Shown piece after piece: positions 1 through 7,726 of a DNA stretch of 64,000 nt; positions within the stretch are counted from its first letter, which is position 1, and each line of letters begins with the position of its first letter. The notes under the pieces were generated by a model. It was not told where the DNA came from, searched no databases, and was given only the letters and a program-made list of their open reading frames with translations. The DNA lies in the NCBI RefSeq assembly GCF_900109575.1, contig NZ_FOAF01000001.1, forward strand, positions 186,001 to 250,000. Direction: 5' to 3'. A program made the translations under genes and the position numbers. This DNA comes from Olivibacter domesticus. Its GTDB lineage: Bacteria; Bacteroidota; Bacteroidia; Sphingobacteriales; Sphingobacteriaceae.

Positions 1-246
1 GTAACAGTAGAAAAAGGAGATCATATAAGGTTGCAAGACATTAATTTAAGTTATGCACTAAATCCAGCATTTGCTAGCTGGATGGCTATGCAGGAATGCC
101 GCTTCTTTGTCTACATTAATAACATCGGCCTTTTATGGAAAGCGAATAAAGTGGACTTAGATCCAGATGCAGTGCCTGCTTCTGCCGATTATACAAGGGT
201 ACCTACTCCGCGCTCTATTGCTTTCGGTATTAAATTGACTCTTTAA
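1..246 (+). CDS. SusC/RagA TonB-linked outer membrane protein, C-terminal end (partial)
   Basis: The reading frame enters from the left edge and stops at 244-246, so only the last 81 residues are present. The end has the usual SusC layout: a strand ending in DINLSYAL, a segment naming a local order of residues (NKVDLDPDA), then a PTPRSIAFGIKLTL-type final beta strand that docks in the outer membrane barrel. The SusD lipoprotein starts two bases downstream, the normal SusC-SusD order. SusC proteins import glycan oligomers using TonB energy. The substrate cannot be told from this end alone. Confidence 0.85.
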   Translation, partial: VTVEKGDHIRLQDINLSYALNPAFASWMAMQECRFFVYINNIGLLWKANKVDLDPDAVPASADYTRVPTPRSIAFGIKLTL

Positions 247-248
247 CA

Positions 249-1628
249 ATGTATCAAAACTCAATACATATGATCTATAGAAATATACTTCTGCTACCAA
301 TGATAGTCTTGCTATTTACTCAGTTGGCCTGTAAAGACGAATGGCTTGATAAAAAGCCAAATAAATCGTTAGTAGTACCAAAACGGGTGGAAGATTTTCA
401 AGCATTGTTGGACAACGTAGAATACATGAATCAGAACCATACAGGTGCTTTAAGTGAAATAGGTACGGATAATTTGATTTTACCACTGGCTGCCTGGCAA
501 ACACGTTTACCTGAGGAAAGAAACGCTTACATATGGGGTCCTACTGAGACTTTTTACGAGGGAACCCAAAATGCAGAATGGTTTTATGGTTACGAGCGTA
601 TTCAACGGGTCAACATCGTGATTGATGGTTTGAAAGATATCAATGAAAATACTGCTGGTTGGCAGAACGCTATGGGGAGTGCCTTGTTTTTTCGCGCATT
701 TGACCTTTATAACCTTGCTCAACTATTCTGCAAGCCTTGGCTAAATAGCGATAATGCGTCTTTAGGGCTTGTACTTAGGCAATCATCTAATATCAATGAA
801 GCGGTTAAAAGGTCTACATTGGCGGAAACCTATGGCATGATCATCAATGATCTAGAAGAAGCTATCACTTTATTGCCTGATCTTCCTGAAATAAAAACGC
901 GGCCGTCAAAAGCCGCTGTCTATGCGCTACTTGCCAGAATTTATTTGTCAATGGAAGATTATGAGCAAAGTCTATTATATGCAGATAGCTCGCTGAACAT
1001 CTTCAATGAGGTACTGGATTTCAATGGACTGAATCTATCTGGCAATAACCCGGTAAGCAGACTGAATAGTGAAGTAATTCTTCATTGTCGCTTAGTTAAT
1101 TATGGTGCTTTACAGTTCAATAGAATGCTTGTTGATACCAATTTATATAGTATGTACGAGGATAATGATCTTCGCAAGCTGGCTTATTTTAGAACGGTAA
1201 GTGGGGGTTTTGCTTTTAAAGGAAGCTTTGATGGCTCGGGGATTAATTTCTGTGGTTTTACAACTGGGGAATTACTGTTGATCAAGGCGGAATGTGCGGC
1301 TCGTTTGGAAGATTCTCAACAAGCTTTAATAAGTCTTAAAGTACTCCTGGATAAACGATATCTTACCGGTACTTCACCTTCCTTGACGGAATTGGAAACA
1401 GAAGGCCTGCTGCTCAAAATATTAAATGAAAGACGGAAAGAGCTTTGCTTTCGTGGTTTGCGATGGGCTGACCTTAGAAGACTCAATAGGGATAGTCACT
1501 TTGCAAAAATAATCACTAGGTATTTAGGGGCAGATACTTATGACTTGTTACCTAATGATATACGTTATATACTTCCGATTGATGATAATGAAATACTCCT
1601 CACCAGCATTCAACAAAATATAAGATAA
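249..1628 (+). CDS. SusD/RagB-family nutrient-binding outer membrane lipoprotein
   Basis: A 459-residue protein with an N-terminal lipoprotein signal: hydrophobic stretch at residues 13-26 and a lipobox ending FTQLAC with Cys28. The second Met (position 270) would give a tidier signal peptide and may be the real start. The C-terminal part has SusD hallmarks, including the helical LLLIKAECAARL segment and the ILNERRKELCFRGLRWADLRR motif. It is expected to sit on the cell surface as the lid of the upstream SusC channel and bind glycan or peptide ligands. At 459 residues it is at the short end of the family. It is followed after one base by a TlpA-like thioredoxin, so the three genes form one operon. 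Confidence 0.9.
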   Translation: MYQNSIHMIYRNILLLPMIVLLFTQLACKDEWLDKKPNKSLVVPKRVEDFQALLDNVEYMNQNHTGALSEIGTDNLILPLAAWQTRLPEERNAYIWGPTETFYEGTQNAEWFYGYERIQRVNIVIDGLKDINENTAGWQNAMGSALFFRAFDLYNLAQLFCKPWLNSDNASLGLVLRQSSNINEAVKRSTLAETYGMIINDLEEAITLLPDLPEIKTRPSKAAVYALLARIYLSMEDYEQSLLYADSSLNIFNEVLDFNGLNLSGNNPVSRLNSEVILHCRLVNYGALQFNRMLVDTNLYSMYEDNDLRKLAYFRTVSGGFAFKGSFDGSGINFCGFTTGELLLIKAECAARLEDSQQALISLKVLLDKRYLTGTSPSLTELETEGLLLKILNERRKELCFRGLRWADLRRLNRDSHFAKIITRYLGADTYDLLPNDIRYILPIDDNEILLTSIQQNIR

Positions 1629-1629
1629 T

Positions 1630-3207
1630 ATGATAGTTAAATTAATAAAAGCAACTTTATTTGCAGCAATTACAACATTGCTTAGTATCACTGCTTTCGC
1701 ACAAAAAAATGATAATCTAAAGGTCAAGGTGCATATAAGGAACGCTAAAGCGGGAGACACATTGGTTTTGGTCGTACAAAAAAATTATTTAAGTAAAAGG
1801 ATATCTGTTTTGGATGAAGATAAAGGTGACTTCTATCAGGGTGTTTTAAATAAAAATAGAGTATGTGAATTTCCGGATGTGCACATTGAAGGGCCTGTCT
1901 ATATTTCCCTTAGAAAAGATTACCCGCAAGGCGACTTGAATAGCTTGCCGCGCGAGCTTTTTATTAATTATCTGGCATTGCCTGGTGATAATATCACAAT
2001 TACTGCAGATAAAATTGAGGAGCTTCCCTATAATTTGTTGGCATTAGCAGGCTTGAAGTTTGACGGTAACGGCGCTGCAAAATATCGTTTTACAAGGGAT
2101 ATGAAAATGATAGCTGAAAATTGGAAACAGGATAATGCTAGTATGTCACGAAGTAAAAAGATGCGAGATACACTGACCAGTAGACATTTTAAAGAGCTTT
2201 ATCCAATTCAGATTGTTGAAGGCCTTGAACGGTGTGAAGCAATAAGAAGCTTACAGCATGAGCAACTCGAATTGTATAGAAATGAAATACAAACAACAGA
2301 ATACGAGATATTGAGTGCAGATATTTTAGGCGATTATTTATTAGAGAAGCAAAGTATACTTTTTCGTTTTTATTCGAACGACGCTATAGAAAATGCTGTC
2401 GAACCTAGTATAAAAAAACATCGAGTAGAAATGTTCAAAATGTTGGACACAATAGAACACAATGATATTTATTCCTTTTCGAGATCTTTAGCGGATGCTT
2501 TTGTTAGAATAAAAAGAGTTCAAGCAAACTATCTTATGAAGAAAGATCCTTTTGATCTTCTTATAACCGAACCTGCCAGATTAATAAAAGAAAAGCTACT
2601 GACCATTTATTTATTGCAGCAAAAAAAGTTCGTCAATGAGAAAATTGTAGAGCAAACAGCGGAAGCAATTGAATATATAACTAATGAATATTACATAAAC
2701 CTCTTGAAACAAACCATATATGCACTCGCGCCAGGAGTGGAGGCTGCACTTTTTGAACTTCCTGATGAAGTTGGGAACAGAATAAGTTTACAGGATTTTC
2801 GAGGTAAATTGGTATTGATTGATTTTTGGTATAATGGCTGCGGTGGCTGCGCTAGCTACTTTAAGAATGTATTATCCTCGCTCGAAAAGGATTATCAAAA
2901 TGAAGATGATCTGGTTTTTATAACGATTGCTATTGATAGAGATAAAGAAAAGTGGAAGAAAGCTATCAGGTCTGGCGTATATACTTCTGCTCATGCTGTC
3001 AATTTGTACACCGATGGATTTGGTGACAAGCATAGTGTAATTGATGATTACAAAGTCTATAGCTATCCGAGACCATTGTTAATAAGTCAGGATGGGAAAA
3101 TCATTACATCTGATAGAGGCTTTATGGCTAATGAAGAGTGGGTTCGGAGAACTATTGAAAAGGAATTGGCAATGATAAAAAAAGAAAAGTCGTTACCCCG
3201 TATTTAG
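1630..3207 (+). CDS. TlpA-like periplasmic thioredoxin-fold protein
   Basis: A 525-residue exported protein with signal peptide (residues 1-25, ending AFAQ). The N-terminal 370 residues are a beta-rich then helical region of the kind seen in Bacteroidota TlpA proteins (DUF4369-like at the front). The C-terminal domain (about 375-520) is a thioredoxin fold with FWYNGCGGC, giving a CGGC redox motif at residues 404-407, and a later cis-Pro region (SYPRPLLI). It probably reduces or isomerises disulfides in the periplasm. It follows SusD with one base between and is the last gene of this operon; such thioredoxins often accompany SusC/SusD pairs. It converges on the exported small protein and the MauE-like gene. 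Confidence 0.85.
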   Translation: MIVKLIKATLFAAITTLLSITAFAQKNDNLKVKVHIRNAKAGDTLVLVVQKNYLSKRISVLDEDKGDFYQGVLNKNRVCEFPDVHIEGPVYISLRKDYPQGDLNSLPRELFINYLALPGDNITITADKIEELPYNLLALAGLKFDGNGAAKYRFTRDMKMIAENWKQDNASMSRSKKMRDTLTSRHFKELYPIQIVEGLERCEAIRSLQHEQLELYRNEIQTTEYEILSADILGDYLLEKQSILFRFYSNDAIENAVEPSIKKHRVEMFKMLDTIEHNDIYSFSRSLADAFVRIKRVQANYLMKKDPFDLLITEPARLIKEKLLTIYLLQQKKFVNEKIVEQTAEAIEYITNEYYINLLKQTIYALAPGVEAALFELPDEVGNRISLQDFRGKLVLIDFWYNGCGGCASYFKNVLSSLEKDYQNEDDLVFITIAIDRDKEKWKKAIRSGVYTSAHAVNLYTDGFGDKHSVIDDYKVYSYPRPLLISQDGKIITSDRGFMANEEWVRRTIEKELAMIKKEKSLPRI

Positions 3208-3218
3208 GGTAACGACTT
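3187..3218. terminator. Bidirectional hairpin terminator between convergent genes
   Basis: Perfect 12-bp inverted repeat: AAGTCGTTACCC at 3187-3198 and its complement at 3207-3218, with an 8-base loop. It overlaps the last codons of the TlpA-like gene. An A-rich run at 3177-3188 would be a U-tract for transcripts coming from the right. Confidence 0.8.
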
Positions 3219-3223
3219 GCTAA

Positions 3224-3547
3224 TTATTGTTGGTGAGGTGAATCACCGGTCAACGCACTACCCTGGTAACTTGATCCAGCAGGGGGAGCTTCGTTTGGTT
3301 CTGGAGAATTTTCTCCAATGTCAAATAAAGCCGAGCATTGTTTGCTCATATCTGGTGTGCAGTCGTCTGATGTACCGTCGACATAAATGAAGTTCGCAGG
3401 GTCTGTATCAGTGAGATTGCCCGTTGTACTGTAGTATCGCACAATGTTGCTTTGCACCTCTGTATTTGTAAAAGCGCTTGCTGTAGCGCCTAATCCTACA
3501 ACCGCCAAGCCTAGGGCGATTTGGGATACTGTTTTTTTGATTGCCAT
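3224..3547 (-). CDS. Small exported protein, DUF6520-like
   Basis: A 107-residue protein with a signal peptide (MAIKKTVSQIALGLAVVGLG then ATASAFT). The mature part is short, acidic and proline-rich, with two cysteines (Cys63 and Cys71, C-x7-C) that could form one disulfide. Length, layout and neighbour match the DUF6520-like proteins of Sphingobacteriaceae, often encoded beside MauE-like membrane proteins; this assignment rests on resemblance only. The gene lies four bases downstream of the MauE-like gene on the same strand, so they are co-transcribed. The biochemical role is unknown. Confidence 0.6.
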   Translation of the reverse strand: MAIKKTVSQIALGLAVVGLGATASAFTNTEVQSNIVRYYSTTGNLTDTDPANFIYVDGTSDDCTPDMSKQCSALFDIGENSPEPNEAPPAGSSYQGSALTGDSPHQQ

Positions 3548-3551
3548 TTCT

Positions 3552-4016
3552 TTAGATTTTATGTTTTGTATTTTTGTTTAGATAGAGCGCCCATCCTCCT
3601 AATAATATGAATATTAAGTTGAATAGGAGATGCTCTTCCCATTGCATGGATTCAATCACACCGCCGCAATGGCACAACCGTTTTTCTGCAAAGGCAAGCA
3701 TCAGCCCCAGATAGAGCGTGAATATGCCCATCAACCCGGTAGCTAGTTGCAGGCCAAGCCGATTGCATCTTGGAATGATAAGCAATGCACTGATCAGCAG
3801 TTCGGCCAGCGGTACACCCCATCCAATCCACACATGCATGCCGCCCACATAGGGTATCTTGCTGATTCCCCTGCTGAATTTCTCCAAATGATGGAGTTTG
3901 TCAATCGCTGTATAGCTAAATATAAAAACAAATAATAAGCTGATAATAAATATTATATATGCTTTTGTATTTACAGATAGTTTAAACGATTTTCCCTGTT
4001 GCAATTGCTTTTCCAT
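3552..4016 (-). CDS. MauE/DoxX-type redox-associated membrane protein
   Basis: A 154-residue protein with four predicted membrane segments (about 20-37, 65-82, 90-110, 128-147). A cysteine pair in EKRLCHCGGV (Cys115 and Cys117) precedes the last segment, as in Bacteroidota MauE-like proteins. MauE is known from methylamine dehydrogenase maturation, where it assists disulfide formation; here a role in the redox state of the small exported Cys-pair protein encoded just downstream is inference. A 35-codon relic frame stops one base upstream of its start. Confidence 0.75.
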   Translation of the reverse strand: MEKQLQQGKSFKLSVNTKAYIIFIISLLFVFIFSYTAIDKLHHLEKFSRGISKIPYVGGMHVWIGWGVPLAELLISALLIIPRCNRLGLQLATGLMGIFTLYLGLMLAFAEKRLCHCGGVIESMQWEEHLLFNLIFILLGGWALYLNKNTKHKI

Positions 4017-4017
4017 G

Positions 4018-4125
4018 TTATTTTGCCTTGGTGTTTATTGAATCTTTTGTTGCCTGCAAAGCCGGCATGGCTAACGGTCCGGCTTCCGAAGCCTTCCCGT
4101 CTATATAGTACTGGCCATTCACGGC
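4018..4125 (-). pseudogene. Possible 3' remnant of a gene upstream of the MauE-like gene
   Basis: A short open frame, about 34 codons, ends in TAA at 4018-4020, one base before the MauE-like start. It reads like coherent protein (IDGKASEAGPLAMPAL then QATKDSINTKAK) but has no plausible start and is cut by TAG at 4126-4128. It may be the tail of a decayed partner gene. I do not recognise the family. Confidence 0.3.
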
Positions 4126-4648
4126 CTACCCGTGAAGAGGGCGAACTTACGGCGGTAAAACCATCGGTGAATAAAACGCAGAAAGGGGAGGTGAAACGGA
4201 AAAACAGGATACCGTGAAACAAACACCACATAGATTAGCAAAGAGAGGTAATACCTAAAAAAGGTAAAGAGGAAAGCGGCGAGCGTATTGGTCACCCAGT
4301 TCCTGTTAATTGCTTCCTGTCTTAGCATCCACATGTTCAATAGTCTGTTCATGATTCCTTCTTTTTGTTTCTTCCTGCACAGCGCTACCTTGCAACCGCT
4401 GCCCTTGTTTAATTTGTTGTGCACGTATCGCTGTGCCCAGCGTCCCTTGTCGCCAATCCACCAATTATGTTGCCAGCACCTGCGGTTTGTGCACACAGCT
4501 GGAGTTCTTCGATTGGGGTTCCATGCTGTTAGCTTCGGCGACTTTTCCCCGCGGGGGAACCACGGTATGCTAAGGTGCTCCCCGAGCCATTTCTTTATCT
4601 ACCCCTCGTTCGCTTATTGCAAATAAAATAGAAAAATGAACGAAAAGA
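4126..4648. other. Stretch without a convincing gene
   Basis: About 520 bases with several overlapping open frames but none with recognisable content. The minus-strand frame ending at 4119 is long but rich in Trp, Arg and Cys and unlike its neighbours; its inner ATG at 4350-4352 has an AAGGA box and a hydrophobic stretch, so a small membrane protein cannot be excluded. A GC-rich self-complementary element (TTCCCCGCGGGGGAA) lies near 4551-4566. Confidence 0.4.
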
Positions 4649-4710
4649 CTTATAGTGTTGTAAGTGAACTGCTTATAGGTCTATAATTAGATTGCTTATA
4701 GATCTATAAG
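4649..4710 (+). promoter_or_regulatory. Three 16-bp palindromic sites at exact 23-bp spacing (operator candidate)
   Basis: Sites start at 4649 (CTTATAGTGTTGTAAG), 4672 (CTTATAGGTCTATAAT) and 4695 (CTTATAGATCTATAAG). The third is a perfect palindrome and the others are degenerate forms. The step is exactly 23 bp each time, so the sites face nearly the same side of the helix. They lie 170-230 bp upstream of the AraC gene at 4878. Confidence 0.6.
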
Positions 4711-4852
4711 TGAATGGGGTTCTTGATACGAAGAAGAGCGATTTTTTACTGGAATTTTTTGTAAAAAATATAGGAAAAAGGTAAATTAAACAGTGGACGT
4801 TTTTGAAATGACTTGGCAGCTTAAAAGATTAGTGTTAATGCCATGCTTATAA

Positions 4853-4873
4853 GGTTTGATTTTGTTAATTTTG
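4853..4873 (+). promoter_or_regulatory. Candidate promoter -7 box with GGTTTGA site before the AraC gene
   Basis: TAATTTTG at 4866-4873 fits the Bacteroidota -7 consensus TAnnTTTG and lies four bases before ATG 4878. A GGTTTGA heptamer at 4853-4859 is the same one repeated twice just downstream of this gene. No clear -33 TTTG is seen. Confidence 0.4.
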
Positions 4874-4877
4874 AAAC

Positions 4878-5753
4878 ATGATAACAGCAGAGCCGAACGG
4901 GATTTTAGAAGGCGGTACTGATCGCTTTGAACGAACGGGTTTTAAAGTTTACGAGATTACAAAACCCTTAGATTATTCGCTTGCACTCGGCAGACGGGAT
5001 TTTTATAAAATAGTTCTGGTAATGGGCGATATGACCATTGGCTATGGTGAGCAAAAAATCGACATCAACGGTACGTTTTTGTTTTTTGTCAATCCTAATT
5101 TACCCCATTCTGTTGTTGATCATGCTAGGGAAGCTAAAGGATATGCATGCCTATTCACCCACACTTTTATTGCCGATAGAGAACGGACAGCGCTCCTGCA
5201 AATTTCACCATTATTTCGGCTGGATGGGATACCAGCCATTCCGCTTAACGATGAACAGGCTACGCTCATGACCGGTATTTTCCAAAAGATGCTAGCTGCG
5301 TATCATACTGATTATGCATATAAAAATCCATTAATGGGAAGCTGTTTGGAACTTATCATTCATGAGGCTTTGCGTATTCAACCCCTCCATAAAGCACCAA
5401 AGCAAAAAAATGCAGCGGCCAGGATTACGCGGCTGTTTACGGAATTACTGGAAAAGCAATTTCCCATTGAAAGCCCCGCGTATCCGCTTAAATTAAGAAC
5501 CGCCCAAGACTTTGCCGAAAGTCTGTGTGTACATGTCAATTACCTTAATCGCTCCATAAAAGGAGTTACAGGTAAACCAACCTCGGCTCATATAGCTGAA
5601 CGGATTGCTGCAGAAGCGAAAGCGCTTTTAAAATATACCGACTGGAGTGTGGCTGAAATTGCCTACAGCTTAGGTTTCGATTACCCCAGCTACTTCCACA
5701 AGTACTTCAAACAGGTTGCCGGTACTACCCCTCAGTCGTTTCGTAAGAAATAA
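4878..5753 (+). CDS. AraC-family transcriptional regulator
   Basis: A 291-residue protein with an N-terminal cupin-like sensing part (about 1-170, including FFVNPNLPHSV) and a C-terminal double helix-turn-helix (about 210-291) with the second helix pair WSVAEIAYSLGFDYPSYFHK and terminal TTPQSFRKK. The SDR gene 180 bp downstream in the same direction is its likely target: two GGTTTGA heptamers 21 bp apart stand between them and a third copy stands before this gene, suggesting autoregulation. The effector is unknown. Confidence 0.88.
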   Translation: MITAEPNGILEGGTDRFERTGFKVYEITKPLDYSLALGRRDFYKIVLVMGDMTIGYGEQKIDINGTFLFFVNPNLPHSVVDHAREAKGYACLFTHTFIADRERTALLQISPLFRLDGIPAIPLNDEQATLMTGIFQKMLAAYHTDYAYKNPLMGSCLELIIHEALRIQPLHKAPKQKNAAARITRLFTELLEKQFPIESPAYPLKLRTAQDFAESLCVHVNYLNRSIKGVTGKPTSAHIAERIAAEAKALLKYTDWSVAEIAYSLGFDYPSYFHKYFKQVAGTTPQSFRKK

Positions 5754-5781
5754 GGTTTGAAAAGTATACCTTTTGGTTTGA
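5754..5781 (+). promoter_or_regulatory. 21-bp-spaced direct repeat GGTTTGA (AraC operator candidate)
   Basis: GGTTTGA at 5754-5760 and again at 5775-5781, a spacing of exactly 21 bp (two helical turns), as expected for an AraC-type dimer bound to direct half-sites. It lies between the AraC gene and the SDR gene. Confidence 0.5.
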
Positions 5782-5936
5782 TTCGTTTAACGGAGCAGAC
5801 AAATCTTAACCCGAAATTTGTGTTATGCCGAGAGGTTGTTAAAACATATCATATGAAACTTGCATGAGCTGCCTACAGAGCGAAATGTATAACTGCGCAT
5901 GTAAGCATGTCATCATTAAAAAACAAATTTATACGG

Positions 5937-6674
5937 ATGAAAAAAGTATTTATTACCGGTGCCAATAAAAGTATTGGTTTCGAAACCGTGCGACAGCTGC
6001 TGCAAAAGGGGTATTATGTTTATTTAGGTAGCCGTAGTTTAGCAAATGGCGAGAAAGCAGTGGAAAAACTCAAAGCCGAAGGTTTAAGCGAAGTGGAAGT
6101 GATAGAGATAGATGTAAGCGATGGCGATTCTGTTAAAGCCGCCCGCGCAGCGGTAGGCCGGAAAACGGATGTGCTGGATGCGCTGATTAACAATGCCGGC
6201 ATCAGCGGTGGTTTGCCGCAAACGGCATTGGGTGCACACATTGAGACATTTAAAGAGGTGTTCGATACCAATGTGTTCGGCGTAGTTAGGGTTACACAGG
6301 CTTTTATAGAGCTGTTACAAAAGTCTCCCCAGCCCCGTATTGTAAATGTAACGTCTATTTCCGCTTCGTTTACACTCCAAAATGATCCCTCTTGGAAGTA
6401 TTATGAACATAAGGCTGCTATTTACAGTCCGTCAAAAGCTGCACTCAATATGTATACGGTTAACTTAGCTTATGATCTACGTGATACCGCATTTAAGGTA
6501 AACGCGGTTTGCCCGGGCTATACCTCCACCGACTTTAATGACCATAACGGAACCGGTACTATTGAGGAGGCCGGAGCACGCATTGCTAAATATGCCCTTA
6601 TTGGTGCTGACGGCCCCACTGGAAAGCTTATCAGTGAGGAAAATTTCCCTGAAACCGGGGAGGCTCCATGGTAA
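5937..6674 (+). CDS. Short-chain dehydrogenase/reductase (SDR)
   Basis: A classical SDR of 245 residues. The cofactor loop reads TGANKSIG near the start (the usual TGxxxGIG with Ser in place of one Gly), followed by NNAG and the catalytic YSPSK (Tyr163, Lys167). The C-terminal loop resembles NAD(P)H-dependent carbonyl reductases. ATG 5937 is preferred over the upstream ATG at 5907 because the Rossmann fold begins at once (MKKVFITG). The substrate is unknown. It sits downstream of an AraC regulator and converges with a Crp-like gene. Confidence 0.88.
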   Translation: MKKVFITGANKSIGFETVRQLLQKGYYVYLGSRSLANGEKAVEKLKAEGLSEVEVIEIDVSDGDSVKAARAAVGRKTDVLDALINNAGISGGLPQTALGAHIETFKEVFDTNVFGVVRVTQAFIELLQKSPQPRIVNVTSISASFTLQNDPSWKYYEHKAAIYSPSKAALNMYTVNLAYDLRDTAFKVNAVCPGYTSTDFNDHNGTGTIEEAGARIAKYALIGADGPTGKLISEENFPETGEAPW

Positions 6675-6702
6675 TTTTATCCGGAAAATGCATATAGCTA
6701 TG

Positions 6703-7311
6703 TCATTTGTTTAGTATACGCATAAGCAAACTGAAATACGATTCATAAATACCGAGGTGGGAAGCCAGATGCTTTTTCAACACGTGTTGTAAGAGTTCGG
6801 GATCCTCTTCCAACAAACGCTGAAGTCGCGCTTGGTTTTTCCCACTGCTCGTAGCTGCTTTCCATGCTTTAAAAGTTTTTTGCTGCTGGTTAATGGCTAA
6901 ACGGATATGGCTTTGCACCTTAGGGAACTTCGCCTCGATGTCTGCTAGATGTTTCCGCTCAAGGGCATAAACCTGGGCATAGCCTTGGATAACAACACCG
7001 AAACGGGCTGGTTTCTGTTTATAATAACTTTTGCCATCTCCGATAAGTGCAGGGCTTCGCCATACAAAAGGGGATAGGAGCATTGATTTATAGGGGTATT
7101 CCATGGTGCTATAAGCTACGCCGGATAATAAAAAGAAAATACAATTTGGAATGCTGTACTGGGTGAAAAGTACCATGTTCTTGGAAATAGACACCTCTTT
7201 AATTAAGGGCACAACATACTTGTGGAACTCCCGTATAAAATCGGGAGCACCGCGATAGCTCTTTGGTAAAAAGTAATCATCTATTAACTGAAGTAAAGTC
7301 TGATCATACAT
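6703..7311 (-). CDS. Crp/Fnr-type cyclic-nucleotide-binding-fold regulator
   Basis: A 202-residue protein with a cNMP-binding-like beta barrel (about 30-130, with CIFFLLSGVAYS) and a C-terminal helical end, KKHLASHLGIYESYFSLLMRI, in the position of the recognition helix of Bacteroidota Crp-like proteins (usually a form of HLASYLGITPETLSRIR). The helix is divergent, so DNA binding may be altered. It lies convergent to the SDR gene. The ligand is unknown. Confidence 0.75.
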   Translation of the reverse strand: MYDQTLLQLIDDYFLPKSYRGAPDFIREFHKYVVPLIKEVSISKNMVLFTQYSIPNCIFFLLSGVAYSTMEYPYKSMLLSPFVWRSPALIGDGKSYYKQKPARFGVVIQGYAQVYALERKHLADIEAKFPKVQSHIRLAINQQQKTFKAWKAATSSGKNQARLQRLLEEDPELLQHVLKKHLASHLGIYESYFSLLMRILNK

Positions 7312-7726
7312 CCTGTTCTATTTATGTTTTGCTTTTGTATTCCTTTCTCGGCAGTCCGAGGTTTTTCTATATTTGAGTTATTATAGTTGCACGAAAATTC
7401 TTTTAACAAAATTACAGTTATAGCCGACTGTCCGTTATTCCAAATCGAAACCTCATACATGTCTTTTTCGAAACTAAATTTTCTAAAGCGTTAGCTCATT
7501 TTTTTAATTTAGACCTTCCATAATCCATACAGCCGCTTATCATTTTCCGGATGTCAATTTACTAACTGTTTTGCATTGACACTTGTAAATTTTGGCACAA
7601 ATGACTTGTAAATTTCCGGAGGTTTCGGCCTTTTTTGTCTTATTTCTTCAAAATTAGCACTTATTAGATGCTGAAAGGGAGCACTTTTGAAGTGAAAAAG
7701 GGGTGTTTTTGTTGGTTTTCGCTAGG
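7312..7726. other. Intergenic stretch with a 12-bp direct repeat
   Basis: No gene seen. ACTTGTAAATTT occurs at 7581-7592 and 7604-7615, exactly 23 bp apart. A small hairpin, CTCGG-CAGT-CCGAG followed by a T-run, lies near 7347-7365. This is the 5' side of the Crp-like gene at 6703-7311. Confidence 0.45.

Noticed and set aside
3971-4231. Open frame overlapping the start of the MauE-like gene on the same strand
   Set aside because: It covers the MauE start in another frame, has no family signature and unlikely composition.
4119-4496. 125-codon minus-strand frame rich in Trp, Arg and Cys
   Set aside because: No signature, composition unlike neighbours; only the inner ATG at 4352 with a hydrophobic stretch leaves a small doubt.
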